A stretch of DNA of 64,000 nucleotides from Saccharomycopsis fibuligera x Saccharomycopsis cf. fibuligera (taxonomy: Eukaryota; Ascomycota; Saccharomycetes; Ascoideales; Saccharomycopsidaceae): the NCBI GenBank assembly GCA_001936135.1, contig CP012817.1, forward strand, positions 3,658,001 through 3,722,000, in the 5' to 3' direction. The notes beneath the pieces are model-generated. The model worked only from the letters and a program-made list of their open reading frames with translations, searched no databases and was not told the DNA's origin. Made by a program: the position numbers and the translations under genes. Position 1 is the stretch's first letter; every line of letters begins with the position of its first letter. This document shows, in pieces, positions 23,331 through 33,655 of the stretch.

Positions 23331-24747
23331 CTCATGTCACTTCTGCAGCGCACCGCAGATTCAGCGCCGGCCGTTTTATGTTTGCAGGTTTCTTGTGTCT
23401 AATTTTACTGCACATCTTGCATGAGCAATAGCGTTGTTCCAGAAATATTACTCGTTCCGTTGATTGTTCTGTCTTTCTCGTTTTGTTCTATTTTTGGATA
23501 TTCTATTACTGCGATTTCTGTTACTCTAATTGATAGCAGGCCCAAGTCCAACTATTGTGACTATTGCTGCTCCCAATTTCCTGTTTAGGCGCCGTTTGGA
23601 CAGCCAAGGCGAAAGGAAGAGTCAATTATAAAGCAGGTAATTTTTGTTCATGATGCCCGCTGTATACTACGTTTAACTTTTTCGATTTGTTACGCTATTT
23701 GTCTTTACCTCAAATTTCCTGCCTCTTGTATGATAATTTGAGAAGGGTTTAGCGTCCACCACAAAATGCTGAAACTTAAACGGTTACCGGCACTAAAGTC
23801 TTGGATAAGAAACGGCTAATGTCTCAGAATAACTCTTACAAAAATTTTTTTTTGGAAATTTTTCGAATTGGCTAAAAAACATTTTGACTCTGGACACTTG
23901 AGGTGGCCGATTTGTAATAACTGAATAATGTTTTGGATTAATTTAGTGATTTACTTAAGATGCTGTTGAGCGCGTTATCAGCCAGATTAGTAGTTCCTTG
24001 GTATAGTTTGGCTTTAATATACTCCAACTATGTTTCTCAGCAGTGCCTTATGAAGACAAGTTTAATGTGTTTAAATAAGATTGCGACCTTTCAAAAATTA
24101 TTTTTTAGTGAATACGAAAAGTTTATAAACCAAAGGTAAGGACTTTCTGTTAACGCTTCACTCTGAAGCAGTACATATATCAAACTCAGCAAGTATTCCT
24201 TCTGACTATCTTATCGCAAGGTTTAATAAGCCTTTTGTTGCACAACTTGAAGCCTTTTAGATCCAAAAAGGAAAACATGCATACTTTAATTATCTAATTT
24301 TGTCCTGGGATAAGTTTTAATTTTGAGTATCACTTCTACAAAGACCATAAATTATTGCTGTAAACAGGAGCCCATTAGAAACCAATGTTAAACACACCTT
24401 GCTTGAAACACAGTTTTTCAACAGCTAGAAAGACCCATAGCGCTCAGAATATGAAATATCTAAATACCAAACCTATACTATTGTGGTTTTTAACAATAAC
24501 AGGTCGAAAGTTATATATCAAGGTTTCTTGGTCGTGCTGACAAGTCAAATCCTGAAGACTGATAAAGAAAACAAGGCATAAAGCGACATAAGCATCGAGT
24601 AATATTTTGAAACAATTCCGGCGTATCAGTCTCTGCGATCACACATAGCCCATAAATTACATTAGTACAAAAATGGAGAACCAGCTATTAATATAATTGG
24701 AGAAATATCTGAACTGTAAGTTTGCTAAAGAAAACATTAGCGAAGAA

Positions 24748-24789
24748 GAGAATTTGATCCGGAGAATTTGATCCGGAGAATTTGATCCG
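24748..24789. repeat. Three perfect tandem copies of a 14-mer
   Basis: GAGAATTTGATCCG occurs three times without mismatch, followed by a partial GAG. It lies in non-coding DNA. Confidence 0.9.
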
Positions 24790-25662
24790 GAGTATTCAAA
24801 CTCACCTATTTTGAATTGCATTTAATAAGACCAGTCAAAAGTCGCTTGTCACAAAAATAAAAGCGGCAGATAACTGTTTGCTTGCTTGTGAAAAACAAAG
24901 CTGAGCATTCTTTGAGCTGTGTCTTGCTAAACTGTTTTTTTACGTAACGTGTTTGCATCTCCCATGTTTTTATCTTTTTTTTTTTTTTTTTTATTTTCTT
25001 TTTTTTTTTTTTTTTTTTTTTTTTTGAACTTACATCATCGATGTTCTAGGTCTATAATCCTGATTGACTTATGCCGCGCCTCATTGCCACAGTGTCGAGC
25101 AAAACATATTTGAAGGAGAAAATAAAGTTCTTATGTAGTAGTTATCATCGCAGCAAACAATTTGGTACATGTATGTACCTTGAAAAATTTTATCGAGATA
25201 AGAAGGTAAAAGTTCGAGAATTTGGGTACGTTTTCTTTTCAATACCTCATACAAAATGTCAGAATATCTACAACACTACAGATATTGGAGTTTTAGTGGT
25301 ACTGTAAGATGTGCTTCATTAATAAGGCTTATTTAAGCTGTAGAAATCTCAAAACAGAAGGTTGCCAACATAAGCTTATCAAAAAGACAATATATTTGGA
25401 TAATTTGAAAAAATAAAGTATTTTGGAAAGCAGATAATTAATACTAATCATCACTTAAAAAACTTCAACTAAAATAACGATGCATCTGCATGCTGTCTGC
25501 GATGTCCTGCTAGCAATACCGGTAAATGCATAACTATTGCCGTGAGAAGGAGCATTGCTGTCAAAATAATCAAAATCAATGTCTCCTTATATTTTGGGAA
25601 TACTTTCAGCCAAATGTGACGACATGGCAAACTGAAACTGTTCGGTTAGTGGAACTATTGGG

Positions 25663-25992
25663 TTAGTTTTCAGCAGCAGAAGATGGACGGCGCTTCATCT
25701 TTTTTTCTTTAGTCCAGCTATATTGGGTTCTCACATTTGGAGCAGTAGTTACTGGATGTGTAGCGAAAGAAGAGGAAGACTCCTCAACACTTTCGGTAGC
25801 TGGCGGCTTAATGCTGTCAAAACCTTCAACTTCTGGACTAGCACCAGTGTCATTCCCGTAAATGTTTCCGTAAGATGGTCTGGCATGCATAAAACCACTG
25901 TCTGATCTTGTGTTGACGCCTCGGCTGGAAGATAATCTTCTTGGTCTGGAGCCACCAACTCTATCAAAATATTTGTCAAAGATACCAGACAT
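25663..25992 (-). CDS. Small hypothetical protein, Ser/Arg-rich
   Basis: 109 residues from the ATG at 25992-25990. I do not recognise the family. The N-terminus MSGIFDKYFDRVGG is followed by RPRRLSSSRG, a basic site of the kind cyclic-AMP or Akt/Sch9-type kinases phosphorylate. The rest is Ser/Pro/Thr-rich and ends in a basic KEKKMKRRPSSAAEN. No signal peptide, membrane segment or cysteine is present. The codon pattern and compositional structure look protein-coding, and it sits alone in a long gene-poor stretch. Upstream on its own strand, 14 bases from the ATG, begin six 11-base repeats. It could be a stress or growth-phase protein, but that is only a guess from size and composition. Confidence 0.6.
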   Translation of the reverse strand: MSGIFDKYFDRVGGSRPRRLSSSRGVNTRSDSGFMHARPSYGNIYGNDTGASPEVEGFDSIKPPATESVEESSSSFATHPVTTAPNVRTQYSWTKEKKMKRRPSSAAEN

Positions 25993-26816
25993 TGTTAATC
26001 AATTGATGAGCAAGAAATGAGCAAGAAATGAGCAAGAAATGAGCAAGAAATGGGCAAGAAACGAGCAAGAACAGTAAATGTGGTTAAAATAGTAAGATAT
26101 TTTAGGGAAGCATTTCTTGTTTTTTAAACCAAGGAAAAATCGAGATATGCTACTGTTTATATAGCTGAATTAACGTTATTTAGCATCATTACATTCAAAT
26201 CATTGGACTCAGGAGGCAGTGATCGCCAACTAACAAAAGAAACATGTTTGCATGTATTCCCCCCTTTTCATTCTGACATATATTTGCCACACCTAAGGCA
26301 GACACGATTACTAATAATAACATTAACATTATAGTTTATTGAGTAAGAGTCAGATAAGTAAATTGCTTTTTTTTTGTGGAGAAGCCGCCGATGGATGTCT
26401 GTATTGTGTTTATATGTTTACTTGTTTACCTTTCCCAAATGAACTTTATAATTACTTACATAATTTGCTATCACATGATACATCATGTGATCAAGATTTC
26501 CTTGTCAAGACGTTTGACAAATTGCGGCGGTTTCATTGGCTGTTCGGGTATCGGGGGCAGCCATGGAGACTGGTGACTATGGTCGCTAGACAGGCGGAAA
26601 AGCGCTTCGCCAGTAGCTGTCTTGGTTTGTTGCCCTGCTACTCTCACTACGAATATGCCTGTGGTAGTATTACTGCTCTCCAGCTATTTTATTTTATTTT
26701 ATTTTTTTACTTTGATATTGTTTACTCAAAGCTTAGAATCATTATTTTGTTTGTGCTGCTGTGAAAACAACAACCACTTATCAATCCTACCAATACAATA
26801 ACCTATATCGATAGTC
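25993..26816. other. Divergent region between the 109-residue gene and SDH3
   Basis: 824 bases holding the 11-mer minisatellite (26006-26071). A CCAAT box (reverse, ATTGG at 26535-26539) lies about 280 bases before SDH3, the kind of site bound by the HAP complex at respiratory genes. The 141-codon frame at 26339-26764 looks accidental. Confidence 0.55.
26006..26071. repeat. Minisatellite, six copies of ATGAGCAAGAA
   Basis: Four perfect 11-mers are followed by ATGGGCAAGAA and ACGAGCAAGAA. On the strand of the small gene the unit reads TTCTTGCTCAT, so the leader carries a TTC every 11 bases, close to one helical turn. Confidence 0.92.
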
Positions 26817-27353
26817 ATGCTTGTTGGCCGTAGCGGATTAGGTCTTGCCAGACCGTTTTTGAAGAGCAGTGCTTTGTTCAGAACCAGAAATGCTCCGGCA
26901 GTTTTCAAATCAACTTTGAACACTGTTATCACTACTGAAAACCAAGAAGATTCTATCTTGGCTGCTCAAAGAGTCAATAGACCAGTTTCTCCACATTTGC
27001 AGATTTATCAACCTCAGTTAACATGGTATTTGTCTGGTCTCCATAGAATTACTGGCGTTTTCTTAGCTGCTGGTTTCTACGGTATTACCTGCACTTACGC
27101 CGCTACCTCAATCTTGGGTCTTGAGTTTGATGCTGCTTACATTTACCAATCCATCCAAGAATTACCATTAGTAGTTAAATATACCGCTAAGGCTGCTATT
27201 GCTTACCCATTCGTTTTCCATTTCTGCAACGGTATTAGACATTTCATATGGGATGCTGGTAAAGAATTCACCATTAAGGGTATTTACAGAACTGGTTATA
27301 CCGTACTCGGAGCCGCTGGTCTCTTGGGCACCTACTTAACCTTTTTGTCATAA
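26817..27353 (+). CDS. SDH3: Succinate dehydrogenase cytochrome b560 subunit
   Basis: Membrane anchor of complex II in the inner mitochondrial membrane; with Sdh4 it binds quinone and heme b. 178 residues. Residues 1-~48 form a basic presequence. The family signature RPVSPHLQIYQPQLTWYLSG at 55-74 is intact, including the Ser/His quinone-site region, followed by LHRITGVFLAAG. Three hydrophobic segments lie at about 79-100, 117-137 and 160-177. HFCNGIRHFIWD at 135-146 carries the expected heme-ligand His. No CTG codon was found. The start ATG at 26817 fits the presequence. A CCAAT box lies upstream. S. cerevisiae has a paralog (Shh3), so SDH3 versus paralog rests on overall similarity. Confidence 0.94.
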   Translation: MLVGRSGLGLARPFLKSSALFRTRNAPAVFKSTLNTVITTENQEDSILAAQRVNRPVSPHLQIYQPQLTWYLSGLHRITGVFLAAGFYGITCTYAATSILGLEFDAAYIYQSIQELPLVVKYTAKAAIAYPFVFHFCNGIRHFIWDAGKEFTIKGIYRTGYTVLGAAGLLGTYLTFLS

Positions 27354-28340
27354 GCTCACCAAAATCAGCTGTTGACTAACAATACAAAACTTCAATATTC
27401 AATACTAGTCACAAGTTACCTCTATTGATTTATCTTGACAACTTAAAAATTAAACAAATACATTGGCGGCCGTTAATATGATCACGGTCAAACAACACCC
27501 CTTTCATCTACTTGATATGCCTTACACAAATTTGAGTTATGCTCCCTTTTGCTTCCATTCTTTTTTTATTCTCTTTTTTGTCTTAGCCAACCGTTCACGC
27601 CAAGCAAAGGCTATCCTATACATTTACGCATTCAGATTAATCCAACGACTGTTTTTATAAAGTACTTTTAAACACTTTAGTAAAGGTGCACTGTAGATTT
27701 CTTGATTTTATAAATGAAAATGAGAATTCATAGCTTCAGAAGATAACGTTTTTGCCCATTTGCTACACAGAATTGTGCTGCTTGATAAGTTTCATGCCCT
27801 AGTTCATAAAAGCGAAAATAATTAGACGCGAATACTTCAATGTTAAGCCAGAATGTGCTTTGCACCAGTGGCATAACAGCACAGATGAGTCCTGGGACAA
27901 TAGCCTGAAAATGAAATTTAGTACCTTATTCAAAATTCCTCATTGATGCAGTTGTTAGCACCAAATACTGCAATACGGGTAGCTGCAATGTCATCTTTTT
28001 ACTGTTTTCAACACAATCATTATTATACTTATTATGATAATGATCATGTTGTTGCTGTGAGTAAGTATACCAAAGAAGTTCCACACAGTATACGCAGAAC
28101 ATCCGATTCTGTACCCCCATAACCCGGCTCGTTTTTATAAGAGTAGTCCGGGTATCAATATTTTTCATTTACCTATCGCCCCAATTTTTCCTGTCATCAT
28201 AATCTACACCGTTACCTTAGGCGGTTAGAGAGTGCGAGTCTCTATGCCATAGGAAATCGCATCTCTATACATCTGATCCTATTCTGCAGAGTACATCCTA
28301 TCTTAACGATATAAAATAATATAAGTTTACTAGATTCCAT
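27354..28340. other. Intergenic SDH3-CMC1
   Basis: 987 bases, tandem genes. No conserved frame or RNA was recognised; the small frames at 27463-27660 and 27926-28168 look accidental. Confidence 0.55.
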
Positions 28341-28873
28341 ATGAGCCAGGCAACTAATAGCGGAACTACCAGCAGACAGCTACCGTTGTGGGCCCTCAGT
28401 CCAAAGGAGGAAAAACAGGCGTACGCAAATTTCAAGAAGGCGGCTTACAAGCAATGCGATGATGCAGTTAGAGGTATGCGATGATGATAGCTATGCTCAG
28501 AGACTTCTAGAAAGCCAGCATAAATGTCCCAATATTTTATTTCGACTAATGCCTTGGTCTAAAATGTTTGTTTCTGGCGCTGGAAAAGATCTTTAGAGAC
28601 TTTCCTATTTTGAAATATTAGCTCTCCGAGGCGCCAACTATTTTGGTAAAGACCGCCATACTAACAATACGATAAACAGAATTCTCACTTTGTGCTAAGA
28701 ATGCCGGAGTTTCAGTAACGTTTTCCTGCCGTGATACCCACAAGAAAATGTATTCATGCTTGGAAAGTTACCAAACGTACGAGAACTTGGATCACGAAAG
28801 AGCAAAAGTGATTGCTAACAAGAAAAGAAAGTTTATCGAGGAACAGGAACAAAACTTACAACAGAAAGCTTGA
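28341..28873 (+). CDS. CMC1: Cmc1-type twin CX9C mitochondrial protein (two exons)
   Basis: Intermembrane-space protein of the Cox17-like CHCH family; Cmc1 stabilises newly made Cox1 during cytochrome oxidase assembly. Exons are rebuilt: 28341..28473 and 28680..28873. The 206-base intron has GTATGC, TACTAAC near 28659 and AACAG. Total is 327 bases, or 108 residues. After RQLPLWALSPKEE, which parallels LPIWVLSPREE in yeast Cmc1, two CX9C pairs appear: C..REFSLC spanning the splice junction, and CRDTHKKMYSC, then LESYQTYE. No stop-free frame of useful size covers it, so an automated scan would miss it. Both exons contribute one Cys of the first pair, which strongly supports the join. Confidence 0.9.
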
Positions 28874-29386
28874 TTTGGTTCAGTTCAAGTCAATCTATAC
28901 TGCCTGCATAATTTCAGGTTTTTGTTGCATTTACATAATAATATGGGCTGAGTGCCTTGAGGCTTGAAACTTGAACCGGGAGAGGGGGACACAAAAGGCA
29001 AGCACTATGATTATCTTGTATATACAAATGATGCTAAATATAGCTTCACCGCTTTTTTTTTTTTTTTTTTTTTTTTTTTATATATATAGCTTTTCATGCT
29101 CTCATTTATTTTCATTCATCCTATCTTAGTATTGATTGGAAAGGACGTGGGATTGTTCCATGGTAATACTAATTGAAGTTTGGGAGTCATGCTAATTTAC
29201 CGATTCTGTGGAGCATTGGGCTATTTGGACATTTAGAGCTTGTCTGCCTGCATATGCTAAAATCTGCTTTTTTTGATATTTAATTTCTTTGTTATATTTT
29301 CTCACATCTAGTTTCTATTTTCGTTTTTTATTTTCTCCCGTTTTTGTTTATTTTCTAGTAGCTGAAGCAAACAACTAGCAATCAAA
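28874..29386. other. Intergenic CMC1 - Rrt8-type gene
   Basis: 513 bases with a T run of about 26 (29054-29079) followed by TATATATA. No gene was recognised. Confidence 0.55.
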
Positions 29387-29550
29387 ATGAGTTACGATAA
29401 TGTTATCAGAAGTGAATTCGTCACTGACTTGCTTTACCGCCCACTAGAGCTCCCTTTTGAGGCGGTCTCCAGTTCAGCGTGGGCGTATCCTTTCATTGTA
29501 GGATTTTACAACTTTTCTATTTTTTATTAAAATTATAATCAATAATACTT

Positions 29551-29582
<32 letters not shown>

Positions 29583-30441
29583 CAAAGAATAACAAGTTAC
29601 TAATTTTGGGCGCTTAAACGCTGATATTCTAGGGTATTTACTACTTCTTGTCAAGACCAGATTTGTGGAGCTACGCTGTAAGCATTGCCATTCCTCAAGC
29701 GTTAATCACTACCACTGTATTCATATTTGTCCACGTTTGGTTCTATCCACCTCAAGCCATAGTGGCAATGTTTTTCAATGGCCCTACCGGTTTAATTACC
29801 GCTTGGATCGCCATTTTGCACCAATCCGGATTGATTTCACGATACATTATTGAAAGAACAATTTTGCCAGAACCGTTAAGAAACATTTTTGATTCTGTCG
29901 TTAGACAAAATGGGTCTGATAAATTAGTCGCCAAAGTCACTATGAAGCATTTAGAAGAACAGAGAGTGAAGACTACATGGCAGCAAAATTTATTAAAATG
30001 GGCTGATGAATGGGATAAAGCAATAAGAAACCCATACTATTGGGTAAAGTTTGCAGTTATCGTATTTTTCAACTTAGTGCCTTTTTTCGGTCCTTATATT
30101 TTAATCTTTTTGAGAAGCCCTGGAAAGGGGAGAGCTTTGCACTCAAGATACTATGCGATCAAGAAATTCACTCCTGAACAAAGTCATGCATTTTTTAATG
30201 CCAATAGAGCACAGTATACAAGGTGAGTAATTTTCGTTTTTATATTTACTTTTATTTCACATTCTTTTTCCATTTTTTTCTAACAAAACATTGCAGTTTT
30301 GGTATAGTTGCGTTAAACTTAGAGCTTATTCCAATAATTGGTATGTTTTTCACATTCACAAATATTGTTGCTGCTGCATTATGGGCAGTTGATCTTGAGA
30401 AACAAGAGGAAAAACGCATTGAAGCCAATAAATTGAAGTGA
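29387..30441 (+). CDS. Rrt8/Lds1/Lds2-type membrane protein, EI24-like (three exons)
   Basis: Putative multispanning membrane protein of 281 residues. In S. cerevisiae the Rrt8/Lds1/Lds2 relatives are lipid-droplet proteins linked to spore-wall assembly. Exons are rebuilt: 29387..29497, 29633..30222 and 30297..30441 (846 bases in all). Intron 1 (135 bases) has a TACTAAT branch but a weak donor, GTAGGA. Intron 2 (74 bases) has GTGAGT, TTCTAAC and TGCAG. The join yields AYPFI-GIYYFLSRPDLW, typical of the family's first membrane segment. Hydrophobic spans lie near SIAIPQALITTTVFIFVHVW, the segment around GPTGLITAWIAIL, VKFAVIVFFNLVPFFGPY and FGIVALNLELIPIIGMFF. Exons 2 and 3 are secure; the donor of intron 1 is the weakest part. 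The family call is moderately confident. Confidence 0.75.
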
Positions 30442-30627
30442 AAGATATTGTCCCCTTTTTTTTGAAATGTTTTTTTGCTAGTTTGATGAATATACCCTGC
30501 TTTATTTCACTTGGAATATTATAATTTGATTTACTTTGCATGCTTTTCAGGCTACTACCAAACTTTTTATAAATATTAATATTATTATAATAAAAAGAAA
30601 CATGTATTGCTGCTGTTTTGAGATTGT

Positions 30628-31101
30628 TTAGCTTCCTCTGTAGGTTGTATAACTATAATTCGATAACAACAAAGGAATATGATAGTGCTTCTCAGGAGGA
30701 TCACTTATGACAAAATGGATATCCACAAAGGGAAAAAAACTCTTACTCAACACCTCACTATCTCTATTACTCAAAAAATAATGCTTTGTATGAAACCTGA
30801 TCTTGTAGATTCCTGGCATGAGATTTTCCCACTCGTAATTGCTTGTACTATTAACCCCAACTTGGGCCAATTTGCTGTATTTTTTGTTAATTATCCATTG
30901 TGGGACTCTGCCATCATTGTTGGTTTTGGCAATAGCAAAAGGAACCTCTTGGCTAAATCTATCGGGAGTCTCGTAAAGATCATCTGATTTGGTATCTGTT
31001 AGGAAGTCTGGGCCTAGATTGAGGTGGTAAAGGGCACAAGTTACGTCGGCTGCTGGTTTGCCCTTCGTGGTGTCGAGAATATGACAAGTGATTGGTGGCA
31101 T
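30628..31101 (-). CDS. 5-hydroxyisourate hydrolase (transthyretin-like protein)
   Basis: Hydrolyses 5-hydroxyisourate, the product of urate oxidase, toward allantoin in purine breakdown. The start is the ATG at 31101-31099, giving 157 residues; the longer frame begins at a TTG. Diagnostic features are an N-terminal PPITCHILDTTKGKPA with the active-site His, and the C-terminal tetrapeptide YRGS, the signature separating hydrolases from transthyretin hormone carriers. The middle (~residues 40-90) is longer than in bacteria, with a DLYETPDRF insertion. No PTS1 is present. S. cerevisiae lacks urate oxidation, so this gene indicates a yeast that can use urate or purines as nitrogen source. It converges with the Rrt8-type gene. 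Confidence 0.9.
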   Translation of the reverse strand: MPPITCHILDTTKGKPAADVTCALYHLNLGPDFLTDTKSDDLYETPDRFSQEVPFAIAKTNNDGRVPQWIINKKYSKLAQVGVNSTSNYEWENLMPGIYKIRFHTKHYFLSNRDSEVLSKSFFPFVDIHFVISDPPEKHYHIPLLLSNYSYTTYRGS

Positions 31102-31643
31102 CTTGTTTGTGTTTGCGTATTGGCTCAATTCAAATGAGTTAGAAATAGCTACCAGAAACTAAGAGGACTGAAGGAAGTTGTTATTGGAAGGAGCTCACAT
31201 CCAGTAAAATAACGGTAATAATTACAAACAAATGCTGGAGATAGGATATTTAATGTTGATTGATAAAAAACCGCAGCACTTGATGCTGTACCGGCATCCC
31301 GATCATAGATTGCTTCAATCGCATTGCAGCCACGGGAAACCCCCATGGGATGTTAACCCCGGAATGCTAATACGCATACGGAGCTGCAAGAACAGAACAT
31401 CTGTTCAATTTTGCTCATAAACTACATGTCTTACAATTTGTAAATATTTAAATAAACGCAATGAAGTAGTAAACTCCACAATGACATAAATAAAAGGTAC
31501 ATCAGTGAAAAATAAATGTAAATACTAATTGCAGAAATAAGAACGATTTTTTCCAAAGCCAGATAAGAACCAAACCAAGAACACAGTTGAATGCAGAATT
31601 TCTATAACGATATTGAGTAACCTAAAGAAACATTAATAGAATG

Positions 31644-31697
<54 letters not shown>

Positions 31698-31865
31698 GAT
31701 GTTATGATAAAAAACATGACAAAAAATGATTTAGAGTGTGTAGGACTAAAAAAATAAAAATGTAGAAAATTTATAGAGAAAAAAAAAAAATAATATGTAT
31801 ATATTTATAAACAAGAACAAAATTCGTTATTGACATAATTGTTGGAAATCTAAAAAGTAGGTTGA
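31102..31865. other. Intergenic: hydroxyisourate hydrolase promoter and MET2 3' flank
   Basis: 764 bases, very A-rich, including an uninterrupted run of 52 A (31644-31695). No gene was recognised. Confidence 0.6.
31644..31695. repeat. Homopolymer A(52)
   Basis: An uninterrupted run of 52 A on the + strand, ~170 bases beyond the MET2 stop. It is unusually long for a yeast genome and prone to slippage and miscalling. Confidence 0.9.
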
Positions 31866-33359
31866 CTACCAGTTAGTAACGTCTTCAGCTTCACCAAACA
31901 AACTTGGCCCACCAGTAACTCCTAATTCTTCATCGTTAAGATCAATGCCAGGTTGATCCAAAATATCCTTCAAATGCTTTTGTTGAAACTCAACAATGAC
32001 TTTATTAATCTCCAAGAATTCCAATAAGAACGCATCATGTCCTTCTGGTGAACTGATTTTGTAAAACTGAGAATTAGGAATATGTTCAGCTAAAAACTCT
32101 TGCTCAGCAATGGTAAACAACCCATCAGAAGTGATACCGATAATAAGACTTGGCTGAGTAATTGTGTTTAATTGTTGTTCCATAGTGACAGGAACAAGCT
32201 CACCATTTGAGTCAGTCATGTATCTGTCCCTGGCAAGATCATGCGTATCCATCTTTCTAGAGATGGCAATGTAGCAATTAGGATCATATCTTCCAATGAA
32301 CTTATCACCTTGATATCTGAGATAACTTTGAGCCGTGAAAAAAGTCTGAGCTCTCTTTTTATTATTATTGATGGTGGAGACAGAGCTACTGGAAGAAGTT
32401 CTACTGATTGGAGGCTCAATGTTATTAGTGATCACTGGAGAAGAAATCGGTGATTTTCTATATTTATGGCCATCATTGTGGATTACCCAGTTGTCTTCTC
32501 TAGGAGAAAAAGTCCCATCGGTAACTGATGATGTTGCAGATGATGAGGATGGTGGTTTAGAAAGCTGGAGTTTCGATTTGGGAATGTTTGTGACTTTATA
32601 AGGATCGTTTCTACCAAATCTGGACTCAAATGAATTTCTAGAACGATAAGTTAAAAGTGCAGACATTCTAGCAGCTGCTAACCCAGTTACTGGAGGATCG
32701 TCTGGAGGATAATATCCATCGCGGTACTTTGGATCAGAATAAATACTTTGTCTTTGAGCTTCACTCCAAGAAATACACCATGCACTATGACGAGCTGATG
32801 TAGCTAATGCAATGAAACTTCTAACATATTGGGAGCCAAATAAGCAAGGATATTCCAAAACTAGCATACCTCCCATGGAGCCACCAATGACAGTGGCAAT
32901 TTGCTTGACTCCCAAAAAATCCAACACTTTCTTGTGGATACGCACGTCATCACGAATAGTTGTTAATGGAAACTCAGGACCGTAGTTTTTCCCCGTGGTT
33001 GGATCATTAGTCACTGGAGAAGCAGACCCATAAGGGGAGCCCAAGGAATTAAGACAAATAATAAAGAATTTAGTCGGATCAAATGCCTTGCCTTTGCCCA
33101 ATAATGGGCCCCACCAATCTGCAATATCAGAAGAACCCGTCAAGGCATGGCATATCACCATACAGTTGGTTCCCGCAGAGTTCAATTTCCCCCAAGATTT
33201 ATAGGCCACTGGGACTTTGAGCAAAACATCACCAGATTCAAGTTCAAATTCAGGAACCACCACGATCTTCTGATTGTTGACTAGTTTGACAAATTTGTTT
33301 TCCGTTTGTGACTCAAGAAACTCCAATTTTTCAGTAGCTTCAGTGCTAATATTAGTCAT
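31866..33359 (-). CDS. MET2: Homoserine O-acetyltransferase
   Basis: Transfers acetyl from acetyl-CoA to homoserine, committing it to methionine and cysteine synthesis. 497 residues with an alpha/beta-hydrolase fold. The nucleophile elbow GGSMGG places the catalytic Ser at 161; ITSDGLF gives Asp412 and SPEGHDAFLLE gives His441, completing the triad. Conserved blocks include CHALTGSSD, DWWGPLLG, NSLGSPYGSASP and RFGR. A Ser/Pro/Asn-rich insertion at about 262-335 splits the cap region, as in other yeast Met2 proteins, and is low complexity. It is divergent from VPS41 across 431 bases that contain a CACGTG, a Cbf1-type site expected for sulfur-pathway genes. Confidence 0.95.
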   Translation of the reverse strand: MTNISTEATEKLEFLESQTENKFVKLVNNQKIVVVPEFELESGDVLLKVPVAYKSWGKLNSAGTNCMVICHALTGSSDIADWWGPLLGKGKAFDPTKFFIICLNSLGSPYGSASPVTNDPTTGKNYGPEFPLTTIRDDVRIHKKVLDFLGVKQIATVIGGSMGGMLVLEYPCLFGSQYVRSFIALATSARHSAWCISWSEAQRQSIYSDPKYRDGYYPPDDPPVTGLAAARMSALLTYRSRNSFESRFGRNDPYKVTNIPKSKLQLSKPPSSSSATSSVTDGTFSPREDNWVIHNDGHKYRKSPISSPVITNNIEPPISRTSSSSSVSTINNNKKRAQTFFTAQSYLRYQGDKFIGRYDPNCYIAISRKMDTHDLARDRYMTDSNGELVPVTMEQQLNTITQPSLIIGITSDGLFTIAEQEFLAEHIPNSQFYKISSPEGHDAFLLEFLEINKVIVEFQQKHLKDILDQPGIDLNDEELGVTGGPSLFGEAEDVTNW

Positions 33360-33602
33360 TTTGGCAGTTTTTAATGCAGCTTATTGGACCAAATGCTGAT
33401 TCAGAAATTCAGACACACACGACGTTAATGTATACTAAAAACAGAAAAATTCACCAAAGGTATCTTCTATAAGTATCTAGAGATCAAATCTTTCCGAAAA
33501 GATAATGCAATTTTTTCTGATTATAGAAGATAAACGACTCCGCAAAGGAAATGCCTTCAAGGCAGAGGAGAGTTGTGAGTAATAGTCGGTATTATGAGAC
33601 TG

Positions 33603-33608
33603 CACGTG
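33603..33608. promoter_or_regulatory. CACGTG (Cbf1-type) upstream of MET2
   Basis: An exact CACGTG, 244 bases from the MET2 ATG. In S. cerevisiae, Cbf1 with Met4/Met28 activates sulfur-assimilation genes through this core, so regulation of MET2 is a reasonable inference. Confidence 0.55.
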
Positions 33609-33625
33609 AAGCATCAGGTACATTA

Positions 33626-33655
33626 CCCCCAATTTCCTATATTAGAAATTGGGGG
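33626..33655. repeat. Perfect 11-base inverted repeat with 8-base spacer
   Basis: CCCCCAATTTC is followed by CTATATTA and GAAATTGGGGG. The arms are perfectly complementary and GC-capped, so a cruciform, an RNA hairpin or a dimeric factor site are all possible. It lies between MET2 and VPS41, 136 bases before the VPS41 ATG. Confidence 0.85.

Noticed and set aside
26339-26764. 141-codon frame upstream of SDH3
   Set aside because: Starts at a TTG and has no homology; it overlaps the presumed SDH3 promoter.
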